Assembly (NCBI GenBank): GCA_015039365.1
Contig: WION01000085.1
Coordinates: 62,001-126,000 of the forward strand
Length of the DNA stretch: 64,000 nucleotides
Direction of reading: 5' to 3'
DNA from: Amanita rubescens
Taxonomy: Eukaryota > Basidiomycota > Agaricomycetes > Agaricales > Amanitaceae
The position numbers were made by a program, and so were the translations under genes. Positions 44,802-55,324 of this stretch are shown here, piece after piece; the stretch's first letter is position 1, and the number at the start of each line of letters is the position of its first letter. The notes beneath the pieces were generated by a model. That model was not told the origin of the DNA, made no database searches, and saw only the letters and a list, made by a program, of their open reading frames with translations.

Positions 44802-46066
44802 TCAGTCTAATCCTGGAGACCCTGCATGATTGCCTGGTATCAACACCCGCGGCGCGGATGTCCCTGATCCTCCTCCACCGAACAGCGACGAAAGCATGTC
44901 ACCAAAAGGATTTGCGGGCTGCCCCCGCGGCTGAGGTAGAGCAAAGTACAACGTCCCTATTTCGTGCAGAACCTACACCAACGTGAGTTCGCGAACCAAA
45001 AATGTATACCAACATACCTTGCGGATTTCAGGCAAGGAGAGGATACCTCCGCGGCCCTGGTACGTACCACACAGTCGGATCCAGCTCTCCCTCACCACCT
45101 TGTTACTATCACCGTTTGCCCGTTGACACGTTAACACCGCCATCTGCGCGAAATTGAGAACTGGATCTTTCGTGAGTACCACCTCGTCTGAGCCCACACC
45201 AATAGAAGGCTGTCCGGACGAAAGACTTAAAGTCTTTCCAGCGGACGATGTGAAATGCGTGATGAACGTGCGTGCAGCCAGGATATTCCCATTCTGTAGA
45301 TAGCTACAGACGAATGGATTAGCTTCCTGCGAGCCAGGAAACGTAGAACGCACGGCAATGTTCCCCGCAGAGCAAATGCTCCGGGCGATCCACCCGGCGC
45401 CGCCATCCATTGCACGAACATCTCCGCCAGAAGTCTTGCACTGTCCCGCGTTCCAGATGCCAGGAGATACGTTTCAGCCGTTTCGAAACTGCCCTCTGTG
45501 TATCTTCCATGTCAAAATTAGAGACTGCTTGGGAACGAGCTTTACGTACCCTTGTACAGTAGCTCACCGACATAGTGGTGCAGCTCAGGGTCGCCTGCTG
45601 GGTAGGGACCATGCTTCACTGTCCAGCTTGGAGAGATCGGTATTCAATCAATGAATAGACGAGAGATGATGTCGCGTACGCTATTGATTTATCAATAAGA
45701 GTCTTTCTCCATGTTCCCTCGGAACCGGTTAGCGCGATGAGTTGGGTTATTCTACCTGGTCTCAGGGTAAGATCGCGTAAGAAAGCAGATAAGTCGGAAG
45801 CACTGACCTCTGCTCTCGTCTGACACTGATTCGCCCTTCTGATCGTATACCTCCAATAGAAAACTGGAGAGATCTATACCACTGCCAGCCTGTCCGTTCT
45901 TCAGAAGCTCGCGAGCACTCTGGAACAGTACATCAATCGCAACATCGTACTGCCCCGCTTTCACGTATCTCGAGGCGAATGTGCGAGCTTTCTGATGAGC
46001 CTCGTACGGAGAGTCCGCTATCCGAGGAAGAATTGCTTTGAGCGCTTTTGAAGACGAGGAAGCCAT
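44802..46066 (-). CDS. GET4: GET4-like tail-anchored protein insertion factor
   Basis: Cytosolic alpha-solenoid that bridges Get5/Sgt2 and Get3 in tail-anchored protein delivery. ATG 46066: MASSSSKALKAILPRIADSP, YEAHQKARTFASRYVKAGQY, IDVLFQSARELLKNGQAGSG. Then SVSDESRG, RVTQLIALTGSEGTWRK, WTVKHGPYPAGDPELHHYVG, GSFETAETYLLASGTRDSAR, MFVQWMAAPGGSPGAFALRG, YLQNGNILAARTFITHFTSS, DPVLNFAQMAVLTCQRANGD and the C-terminal DMLSSLFGGGGSG, stop 44802. Frame intact, introns GT-AG. Tail to head with ARV1, only about 45 bases between the GET4 stop and the ARV1 ATG, so both run on the minus strand as tight neighbours. Confidence 0.87.
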
Positions 46067-46145
46067 GATAAAAAGACTCGTGGCTGTGGCCCTTATCGAA
46101 GTGATCGGACAACATTCTACGTATCGTATCGTATCTAACTCTACT

Positions 46146-47595
46146 TCAACATGACGTTCTTGGATTGAACGGAAACTTGAGCTCTCCAGAATCACTATAA
46201 ATTCCGTATCCCGGTTCTTGGCTGTCCGAGTAAATATGCGCGAACCATCCAACTCCACCACCTTCCATCGATTTGAAGTCGGGGCAATGCTCGTCGAGTA
46301 ATGTAAAGTAATCCTACTTTGGTGAGCATTCACCTTTTAATGGAAAAACACTTACTTGTTCATTGGCGACGTTTGCAACAGCTCTAAAACTGTTTGGCTC
46401 GACGCCCGGGTACGTAGTTGACGGCCAGCCATTCTAGAACACGCAAATTGGCGATCGCCGCCCCAAAAGGTAGCAACGTACGTACCTCAGTCAGGTATAT
46501 TTTCTTGCCATTCGAATTTTTCATGAACCAATTAAGATCATTCATAACCAATGGCCACGAGTCTCTCGCTTTACATTAACGATAAGCAATGCTTCAAGAT
46601 GCAGAAAAATCACTAAACGTGCCAAGAGATGCTTGTGCAGAGAAGAAAGGCAATATATGCACGTCCACTATGTCGATATTCTCTAGCACTTGCTTTGCTC
46701 CGTTATCCCAGTCCTATTCCGATCATCAACAACGCGTTCTCGGAAAGCGTACAGGCTTACACGTTGATACGAATAGGCAAAGTCGCTGACAGTAACTGGG
46801 ATACCCAACGGAGCCAAATTTGCCTTGGCATTGTTCACCTCGCTGGCCAATTCATACGGGTCAATCACCTGGTCAAATAAGGGCTCGGATCCAAATTGGA
46901 CCGCTCGCGTGACAAACTTGGCCTTTGGATTCGAATGCAGGATACTAAATAGTTCATTTCGACGCCATTTCCACTCGTCCCCTCCATCGAAGCCAAACTG
47001 GATATACATATCAGGTTTACATCTTGGCGGACGATGAATACTCACCCAAATAAGGGCATGGACACCTATTCCAGCGTCCCAGGCAGCTTCGACAATATCA
47101 TTACTGGAAGCGTAAGTACATCCGAATATGGCTTTTGTGCGGATATATACTCACTAGAAACCGTTCTGATCGCACGCTCCATACAGACGGACGTATCTCC
47201 CATGGAACCTATTTCGAATATTTTGAAAATCACTCCTCAACTGCTGCAGACTCTGACCTTGAATGCGTCCAAAAACATCAGCTACACAAAAAAACGACAC
47301 GAAGCGCACACAACTCACAAGCAGTCACTTCGTAACTGAACCCTAGAAACGCATATTCGTTTCTCTGGTCGCACCACCAATCTTTTACCGACTCGGGAAG
47401 GGAGCTTTTCGGCATATTGAAACTTGGTGAAGGGAAACAATTAGACGCTCGTTGGCTTTCGATTTTCGTGAAATTGGAAGTAGGATCGGAGGGCGAAGGA
47501 GGGCCCATCGAAGGACAAGCCGCACCGCGCATGACGGCGGCAGCCGCCAACGTACCCACTGCCACAGCGCCTAACGGTAAGTAGCTGAGCCTCAT
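46146..47595 (-). CDS. Secreted GH17-like beta-1,3-glucan hydrolase
   Basis: Cell-wall glucan-active enzyme of the fungal GH17-like superfamily. ATG 47595: MRLSYLPLGAVAVGTLAAAA is a signal peptide or N-terminal anchor, then a Ser/Pro linker with NFT sequon. Catalytic TIM-barrel blocks: WWCDQRNEYAFLGFSYEVTA, QSLQQLRSDFQNIRNRFHGR, YVRLYGACDQNGFY, DIVEAAWDAGIGVHALIWFG, VTRAVQFGSEPLFDQVIDPY (proton-donor Glu), GIPVTVSDFAYSYQR, DVHILPFFSAQASLARDSWP, KKIYLTENGWPSTTYPGVEP (nucleophile Glu in TENGWPS), YYTLLDEHCPDFKSM, GGVGWFAHIYSDSQEPGYGI and the end KFPFNPRTSC at stop 46146. Frame intact with about eight GT-AG introns. Lies 80 bases upstream of the GET4 ATG on the same strand. Confidence 0.85.
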
Positions 47596-48075
47596 TTCGA
47601 CCAGTGTTGTAGGTCATTCTCGAGGAGGCGCCAATGGTCTTATACTCCTCCATAACTAGGGGTATCTAGCCGATTTAGGTTACTCCAGCACGCACATCTT
47701 GCTCGTATGCTTGTCCTATCGCATTTGGAAACAGCGTCGTTCCGCGGTAGCTGGTTTTGGTCGTGGCAATGGCAGATCTGGTCGAAAACCTATCAGGAGT
47801 GAATCAAAAGGGGGATCGCTTCTTCTTGGTAGGGACGAGCCCAAGATGGTCCAATCTCTGCGTTTTCGTCTCGCTTCGCTTTCCTGTTGCAATTACCTCG
47901 CGTCACAATAATAGTGCTGTCACTCTTTGGATCTTCGCGAAGCGCAGTGAGAAGCTCACGCCTGGATCGTGCACCCTTGCCCTTGGTGGCAAATAAGTTT
48001 GTAGCACATGATGTAGTATGATATCATTGGTCCATATCGAAATCACAAAGGCTGGAATCCTACAGGTAGCTAGAG
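47596..48075. other. Intergenic region
   Basis: About 480 bases between the aquaporin 3' end and the GH17-like gene start, both on the minus strand. Presumed GH17 promoter. Open frames on the plus strand show no conserved residues. Confidence 0.35.
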
Positions 48076-49264
48076 TCAAACGTTCGTTTCGCTACTGACA
48101 ATGAACCGTTCAGAAATGCGGCTAACTTCATCGAGTTCTTGGATCTGCGGAGGATGTGTCAACTGCGCGGTCTCGCGCACCTCGGGGGTCTTGTCATTCT
48201 CGATATTGATCTTGTTGACGACAGTCTTCGCAAAGACGACCGGATCTGTAGGAGATTTCTTAGGGTCATGCGTGTCTTGGTCGGGGTTAAGAGTCCAATA
48301 GCGAAAACTGTACAGCGCCAGTAAGTTAAGCAAGAGCAAGAGGGTGTTATATGACTCGCTGTTTGATTATAGTGTATAACGCTGCTCCTAGAAGTGATCC
48401 GAGGGCTGGGCCAACCCAGTACTACAAAGAGAGATGGAGCAATGTCAAAGTTATAAAAGCTTGCGCTACGCACCACCCAGTGGCTACGATAAGGAAACCC
48501 GGTGACCACGGCTGGACCAAAAGACCTTGCAGTGTTCATCGCGGCGCCAGTGTAATACGTAGCGAAGCTACATAGCAGTATATTTAGCAGAGAAGCTGCG
48601 CTGCAAGTAGAAGGCATACAGATGTCCAGAAAACAGGGTCAGACCGATACCAACCTTGAGAGAGACATGATGATACTGGAGAGCATGGATGACGTCATCG
48701 ACATACGGGTGCAAATGGTGTGGCCTGGTGTTTCTCGGCAGCTAACATAAGAACAGCGAGGACGAGCGCAGACGTAGTGAACATTTCAATGAACACTCCT
48801 TGGGCATAATTAACATCTTGTTGCAGAAACGTGCTACCGATGATGTCAGTTCAGTGAGAAGCTTGCGTGACGCAAGCGTACTTGACAGATAAGGGTCCAG
48901 GTGTAAGGGCGTCTACTAGAGCGGCCCCGGCAACGGCCCCGAACAGTTGAGCAATACAGTAGAGCACGAATCTAACGGGTTGGATCACGCCCACGAGTGC
49001 CAGTCCAAGAGAGACATTTGGGTTGAATAAACCTCCTGTGACACGAAAGAATAGCCACGTCGAAACCAAAAGACTAAAACCCATGCTTGTTGATATATAG
49101 AGAACCTGTTCGATCCGATTCGTCGCTGAGCTCATGTCATTTTCGCCAGTAGCAGCTTGTATACCGCCTAAGCCAAGTAAAAGAAAGAAGGTAGTGCCGA
49201 TAAATTCTAGAAATGCCGCCTTTAAGTCCTCCTCGATGTTGCAGAAAAGGTATCCGTAGCGCAT
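48076..49264 (-). CDS. Aquaporin / aquaglyceroporin (MIP family)
   Basis: Six-helix channel for water or small solutes. ATG 49264 (MRYGYLFCNIEEDLKAAFLE), then EFIGTTFFLLLGLGGIQAAT, first half-helix GGLFNPNVSLGLALVGVIQP with NPN instead of NPA, RFVLYCIAQLFGAVAGAALV, NYAQGVFIEMFTTSALVLAV, VGIGLTLFSGHL, second half-helix TGAAMNTARSFGPAVVTGFP with NTA instead of NPA, and HWVYWVGPALGSLLGAALYT. A hydrophilic tail with THDPKKSPTDP and acidic residues ends SSETNV at stop 48076. The Arg after the second motif (MNTARSF) is the selectivity-filter Arg. Altered NPA boxes are known in some fungal aquaporins. The splice near 48350-48300 is not fully resolved. Start may extend upstream. Confidence 0.83.
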
Positions 49265-49329
49265 GGGTAGACCGTAGAATGGACGTGAACTTGACTAGGA
49301 AATTCGAAACAATTGGCCATGTTTGTAGT

Positions 49330-49875
49330 CGCGTCTCTCTCCACCAACCTGGCTATCGCGTTCAAAGTGCAAAGGTATGTTGATTCCGACCTATCACGAG
49401 TAAACAATGTTCCCCGCAGCGGTACGTCCCTCCCTTCCTCTACCCACCCAACACGTCCTTACTCGCGTAGGTACTCTTATTGAAAAGGGTGCCCTCCGCT
49501 TTGGCACCTTAGTTGATTTCCGGGGCGCTTGTGAGACGCGTCTCTCACGCTTGGAACTGCAAGACATATCCGTTGGTTTCCGGGCTGCGTCTCGCCTAAA
49601 AGATGCATTCTGACCCGTCGGATTTGGATGGCTTTGATGACATCAGACCTGAAGATAAGGAAAGAATCAGAAAGGCCTTGCAAGACGGTCATGTCACCGA
49701 AGAAGATATTCCACCGAGTGCCAGGAAGGAGGGTGCCGCTACAGAGGGAACCGAAGGCGAGGACGAGGACGAAGAAAAGCCAAAGAAAAAAGCCGCCCCT
49801 AGAAAGAGGAAGGATACGGCAGAGGGTGCGCAGGCGTCGTGTTTGGATGCCCTCACGCACTCAGCTCTCGCTTGA
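49330..49875 (+). CDS. PARP-type zinc-finger protein, degenerate
   Basis: Fungal PARP-type zinc-finger (nick-sensing) small protein. Visible: SRSKCK near 49350, GTLIEKGALRFGTLVDFRGA (49465-49525), then a piece reading RWFPGCVSPK in another frame, and the C-terminal DLDGFDDIRPEDKERIRKAL, QDGHVTEEDIPPSARKEG and a Lys/Glu tail (EEKPKKKAAPRKRK) ending at 49875. The family expects CK-G-PC before GT-I; here the second Cys position reads PRSG, and the WRHWGC helix is altered, so zinc binding looks lost. No start codon is in frame with SRSKCK. Either an eroding gene or one damaged by sequence errors. Confidence 0.5.
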
Positions 49876-50118
49876 AACTACGTGGGGTTACAGGAAGTAT
49901 GTTTGTTTCACTTGTTTCACTACGTATAACAACCTAGTAATGTTTCTATTACAGTTATCCAGGTTATTGTCATATTACAAGGCTTGGTTCCTTACTTGGG
50001 ATATCTAGGGTGGGGTACTATCAGGAGCTACGACGAAGGCGCGTTCTCTTTTTTCGCGGCGACAAGTTATGTGACTCATATCTTTGCCAATAGGATACGG
50101 TGTAATTCTGAGCGCGAC

Positions 50119-50938
50119 ATGGTTGACACCTATAACACTTATACCCAGCACTTGGGTCCCCGTCTCCGTCAGAATGGCCTGGCTCGCCATTGTCGATCAC
50201 ATCTGCACCGGTATCTCCCATTACCGTGACGCACTCTACGCCTACTCCTTCAACCCTTTCTCCCACTTCTCTATCAACCCTATCTCCCGCCATCTCTCAG
50301 ACAACATCCCCACCTCCATCTTCATCACCCGCTTTATCGCAATCAACGACACCAACTCCGATATCTCCGTCTTCTTTACATATATCCCCATATCTACCGC
50401 TTCGACAAGAACAGAGTCTTGAACCATCTCAAAGACAACAATATCCGGTGTACTCACCGACACTTGTACCGGCGCCATCTCTACCTCTTACCCAAGAGTA
50501 CGCCCAAGAACACTAGATTAAGCACAGCAGCACGGCCCAGCATACTCGCCATACAGCTATACTGTGCTATTCCCTCACCCAACTCTCGGCGTCGTCGTTC
50601 CCCTCTCCAGTAATGAATCCCTCGTACGGGTATACATACGGGAAACCCTTCACAATAACCTCGCAGACTCCCCCCATTATGGCCATGTCAATGATAAGCC
50701 TTAACAGTGCAGTTATGTACTCCCCGGCGATGACGCCGTTGCCAGTGTCGTCGCCATATCCATCACCTTCAGCTTCGCCAACCCTGTCGTCTGCATCAGG
50801 CTTGCCGTTAACTTCAACACCCTCAATGGGCCAGAGACGGACGAGAAACAAAATTTGCCTCTATATACACCTCGAATGGCGACTGTGCCGCTTGAGATAG
50901 ATAATGTTCTCCGGCAAACTCGACGAAATTATACTTAG
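50119..50938 (+). CDS. Low-complexity Ser/Pro/Thr-rich hypothetical protein
   Basis: MVDTYNTYTQHLG at 50119, then, after a one-base slip at the CCCC of 50157-50160, SPSPSEWPGSPLSITSAPVS and a Ser/Pro/Thr-rich run to QEYAQEH near 50516. Similar composition resumes at MNPSYGYTYGKPFTITSQTP (50613), SSPYPSPSASPTLSSASGLP, and a possible C terminus LPLYTPRMATVPLEIDNVL at 50938 in another frame. No domain recognised; it resembles disordered regions of regulators. Model is tentative. Confidence 0.35.
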
Positions 50939-51117
50939 TAACTCCGAGAAATGACCTGATGAAGCGTAGAATGGATATGTACGGATTTCTTGCAAAACTA
51001 TCGTTGTGTAAGGTAATTTGTTGTATATTGTCTATGTAGACGCAAAAGTTTTGGTACTATTGACATCGACGCCGCTATTTAGTGTGAATCGCGCGTGACG
51101 CGCTGCTTGAATCTCGC

Positions 51118-51240
51118 TGTGCTCGCCGCGCGCGCTTTGTCTCGCCGCCGCAGCCGCTCTTGCCATCGCACTGTTCTCGCAACCGCACTGTTCTCGCCGC
51201 TGTACTGTTCTCGCCGCCGCTTTGGGCTCGCCACGATACA
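51118..51240 (+). repeat. Imperfect CTGTTCTCGC-type short tandem array
   Basis: Six or so units of 15-18 bases built on the pattern CCGC-CTGTTCTCG (ACTGTTCTCGCAACCGC, ACTGTTCTCGCCGC, TGTACTGTTCTCGCC). GC-rich patch in an AT-rich gap, about 100 bases upstream of the 51333 start codon. Confidence 0.6.
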
Positions 51241-51332
51241 TCAGTGATCTGCCACCAACTCTTGTCGTTCTAGCTGAAGGTAGGCACTGTTGCCCAATGT
51301 GCCTTCCCTCCAAAACATTATAATAATTTGCC

Positions 51333-52524
51333 ATGGCTTGTATTGCTGGCTCTGAGGGACCAATGGTCTCAATGGCAGCTTCGCAATTGACAACAAATTC
51401 CGCACCAGGTAAATCATATTATCTTTATATAGAGGTATCTAGACTAATTTCTTATAGAGTTCACATATAGCGGGTTCACTGATCTGGTAGAGCAGATCCG
51501 AAACAGCACTTTGGGTGATATCATCATCATAAACAACATTTCTCTGGCGAATTTCGACCAAATTTCCTCAGAAAGGGAGGAAAGGGGTTTAGGGTTCCGG
51601 TTATCACTCTACATGGCTGATCCTGGACGACTCATTGTCACCATTCCCACTCGTGCTCATGAAGCACTTCATCTTCGCCTTAATGATTTAATTCGATTGA
51701 TAACTTTCAGAATGGGCACATCACTATGGGACCTCCTCAGTGTGGGGGCCACAACATTTACCAATCTTGATGATGCTGGTGTTGTGAGGTCGCGGGGGGA
51801 AGGAGACTCTTGCCTACTGCCACTTGCACGCCAGCCTGACGGCTTTCCAACAGTAGTCATTGAAGCTGGCTTCACCCGATCTTGGCATTCACTACAACAA
51901 AAAGCAAGGTGGTGGTTTGCCACCTCCCACTTCGACGTCAAGATTGTCATCCTTGTAAAGTTTGATCGTGGGAGAATCACCATTGAGAATGAGAAGTGGA
52001 AGGCAGTTGAAGCAGTACCCCGGCCTGGAATGAGAACATGGGCACAAGCACCACAAGCAACTTGCATTCAAAGTATCCACATTACCCGCCCTGGAAATGA
52101 CCCTGCAAATCCAGCATCGTATACTGTAACTGCTCCCTTACACCTCGAATTTGTAGATGTTTACCTTCGACAACCAGTCGAGGACCCGAGCCAACATGTA
52201 CATGAAGGTGATATTGTTATTGACATCGCGCAGTTACAATCCTATGCTGCTACTTTATGGTGTTACTTTATGTAATGAGTAGTAGATGTTATTTCCCATT
52301 GCAGTTTGTCTAGGTACAACAATATGATTAGAGATATGGCCCTTCAAGTTGACATCTACAGTCAGATATACTATTCACATCATTCACAATTCCTGAATGA
52401 ACCTCAGCAATCCACATGGCCAATGGCCTATGATCCAGAGACCGTGGATAATTCAAATGCGTGGCAGCAAGACCCGTTGATGGATTTCCCTATAAGGAAA
52501 GTCAGAGATAATATGTATAAATAG
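51333..52524 (+). CDS. PD-(D/E)XK-like hypothetical protein (fungal dispersed family)
   Basis: ATG 51333 (MACIAGSEGPMVSMAASQLT), intron about 51410-51459, then a 260-residue core: NDLIRLITFRMGTSLWDLLS, GVVRSRGEGDSCLLPLARQP, DGFPTVVIEAGFTRSWHSLQ, RWWFATSHFDVKIVILVKFD, ITIENEKWKAVE and EGDIVIDIAQLQSYAATLW. The pattern Glu-x-Gly, a WWF helix and Asp-Val-Lys-Ile-Val is like the E...DxK core of PD-(D/E)XK nucleases; similar proteins are, as I recall, frequent in Agaricomycetes without known role. A further intron at about 52262-52306 probably adds a tail ending RDNMYK at 52524; otherwise the stop is 52275. Function is inference only. Confidence 0.6.
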
Positions 52525-53279
52525 TATAGTATATACTCGTGTTTGGCCTTGTATCAACGCGTGAAACAGGCCGAGGGAAGAAATGCGCTTATCTCAAGTA
52601 CGCCTATGAATCATCAATCCATGTTACGGAACTTGAGCTCTACCTCTGAATTGCATAAACGTTATCCGGAGTTGATGCACCGTTAACTTCAAGATGGAAC
52701 TCGGGTCCGGCTCGTATCGGATGCTGGTGCACAACATGAGACAGCACGCGCACACAACGAACGCCAAAACTAAGCCAAATCGGACCTAGTAGCCGTAGCT
52801 CAAGCCCTCTTGGGATTCTATAACATGTCGTATTTCAAGGCTCCTGAGGGAACTCCTTGTTTCAGCGTTATTCTTTTCGCGCTAACCAATTTTTCCCTCA
52901 CCTGACGATATGTCAGCGACTATACTTGCAGCTATCGTTTAAATTAACTCAAAACCCAAGTTATTTGCCATGTTTCCCCTGTCAAAAACGCCACAAACCT
53001 GCAAGCTGATGCTGCAACGGGACTTCTCCTTTGTGAATTACATCAAGGGCGCCTCCGCATGATCCGGCAATTGCCGCTTTTGTCACATGTGGGCCAATGG
53101 TGGTTTCGCCGTCGACGTCGGTAGTATCAAATCCGTATTACCACGAAATATCATCCACGATGCAGGAAAATTGGATTGTCGCAGAGGTAAATACGCAACA
53201 ATAGAGATTTTATTTCTTACTAAAGGACAGGCGGCGAATCGCCGCTTTATGTCAGGAATCCTCCTCACCATCATTAAAG
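52525..53279. other. Intergenic region
   Basis: About 750 bases before the DUF6534-like gene. Two short open frames on each strand (53083-53293) lack conservation. No RNA gene or repeat seen. Confidence 0.35.
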
Positions 53280-55041
53280 ATGAACTACCTTGACACCACG
53301 CTAGGAATCACTTTTGTTGGTAATGTGATGGCGGGTTGGTGAGTCCCAACCGCTCGTACCTTATTTGCTGATAACTGATAAGGGCATTATCAGCATGTAT
53401 GGCATTGCCTCCGTCCAAGCGTATACCTATTTTAGAGGAAGACCTAGCGACACTATTTTTTTTCGAACATTGGTTAGTTTGCAAGGAATAGTATCTTATG
53501 CATCTGACACCTTTCTAGTTATTTCTTGTATGGTAAAATATTTCCGTGCAAACCGCAAGTGGTATCGCATTAATACCGTCAATGAAAGGCTGGCAGATAC
53601 CATCCAACTTATTTTCGTCACACATGCCTTGTATTACTATATGGTCACCAACTACGATAATCCCATTGCATTGTTGTACCCGAATTGGTACGCGCCGGAC
53701 AGTGACATTATTGACAAAGTTCTGACTTCGCCGATCAAGGAGCATTCTCGTAAGATTCGTCATCGCTAATTAATAAACTACGCCTCAACTATCCGCCCAA
53801 AGTCGCAGGTTTTTGCTACGGTTAGTCTCCATGTTGCATCACTCAGCTCTGACTGATGGAGTTATTAGTGCATAAGCGGTGCCATTGTCCGGGGGTAGGT
53901 CTCAATTTTTAGCTACCATTATATAAATTCTGAGGGACCCTCCAGTGTCTTCACCAGGCGCGTATGGTTACGTGAGTTTATCGGTCACAATGGTCTTGTG
54001 CTCCTTGTCATATTTCGTAGTTACGGGCCGAAATAATCTTCTAGCTGGAGTTATCGTGCGTGGACCTCTTGCGAAACGTTCCCCAGCCATTCTCACAAAT
54101 AATGCCTTAGGCACTTGCTTCAATTTCCACATTGAGTGAGTCGTGATCAATATTCCTTGTTCCTGCCTAATGTCAAATCACCTAGTTTTTGGCTCTGGTA
54201 AGCACTTGACAGATTGAAAGCCACGTTTATTCATCACGTCGTATGAAGCATTTGCCATCAGCGGGTTCGTGTCCTCGTTTGGAATTGATCATCACGTCAA
54301 TCAACTACATCTTGGCAGCTTTTCCCTAGTATTTGCTAATTTGCGGAACGCCTCCGTAAGATTTGCTTTGTTTCTCATGTCTAGACTTAGAACTGGCATA
54401 TAGTATTTCTTGTACACTGGCCTTGCCAGCGGCGTGGCAGCGGATGTCTTGATTGCGACGTCTCTCTGTGTATCTTTATCCAGACGCCGAACGGGCTTCA
54501 AACGGTACGTAAGAACGTTCCCCAAGTCTGGAAGCGGAACATGAGACATTTTCCAGGACGAACTCTCTTCTCAACGTGTTGATGCTCTATGCAATAAACA
54601 GCAGTACGTTCTTGTGCTTTCGGCGCGGTTTCCTTGGAAACTCACACTTGCAACCATCTGTTCAATTAAGGCTTGCTCACTAGGTGAGTTCATTCATTTA
54701 CCTGCCGGATAACCCATGAACCATTGAGACAGCTTGTGCTCCATTGCGTCCTTAGTCACCTTCGCCCTTTGGCCAACGGAACTCATATATGTCGCTGTAT
54801 TCTTCTTACAGAGCAAACGTGAGCCAGTTCAGTCCCGGTCATGAATTTCAGTCATATAACTGCCAAAACAGTGTATACCATTAGTCTCTTCGCATCAATC
54901 AACAACCGAGAATACCTAAAAGAGAACTTGAAGGTTGAAGACGTCACGCACTCTCTGGCGGCAAAGTTCAGCGCAGCCCATGAACAAGACGATCCCACGA
55001 AAACAGCTCAGGTATATCACTCTTTGTGTCTGTTGGTCTGA
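53280..55041 (+). CDS. DUF6534-like fungal multi-pass membrane protein
   Basis: Seven-helix-like membrane protein of the large basidiomycete DUF6534 group, function unknown. ATG 53280: MNYLDTTLGITFVGNVMAG, exon 2 CMYGIASVQAYTYFRGRPSD and TIFFRTL, then LADTIQLIFVTHALYYYMVT, NYDNPIALLYPNW, SVFTRRVW with TGRNNLLAGVIVRG, LASGVAADVLIATSLCVSLS, RRRTGFKR, LLNVLMLYAINS, ELIYVAVFFLQ and the tail SLFASINNREYLKENLKVED. These follow the family order on the plus strand across many small introns. Middle joins (54140-54840) are rough and may contain frame slips. The last exon's end near 55041 is approximate. Confidence 0.65.
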
Positions 55042-55324
55042 ATTATTGCTGAGTTCAACAAGTCCGTGATGGTTACCATAGAACACCAGGTCGAGGTTGT
55101 CGGACTCGAAAAAGATGAATCCTGAGAATATTTCGGATTTGGTTTCTCATGGGTTAACCCGCTTGCTACTGGGAGCACATGCTGCATTAACGTTATATAG
55201 GCCCGAGTAATTCATTTCAAGATGTCACTCCTTTGATGTAAAATATTGTTCGGGCGCAAAAAACGTGTGATTATGACACGTGAAATCGAAAGGTCTACTC
55301 GTTAACCGAATCCCCAACCGTCTG

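Noticed and set aside
54301..54549. Minus-strand open frame MSHVPLPDLGNVLTYRLK
   Set aside because: Its complement carries the DUF6534-like block ASGVAADVLIATSLC, so the plus strand is coding.
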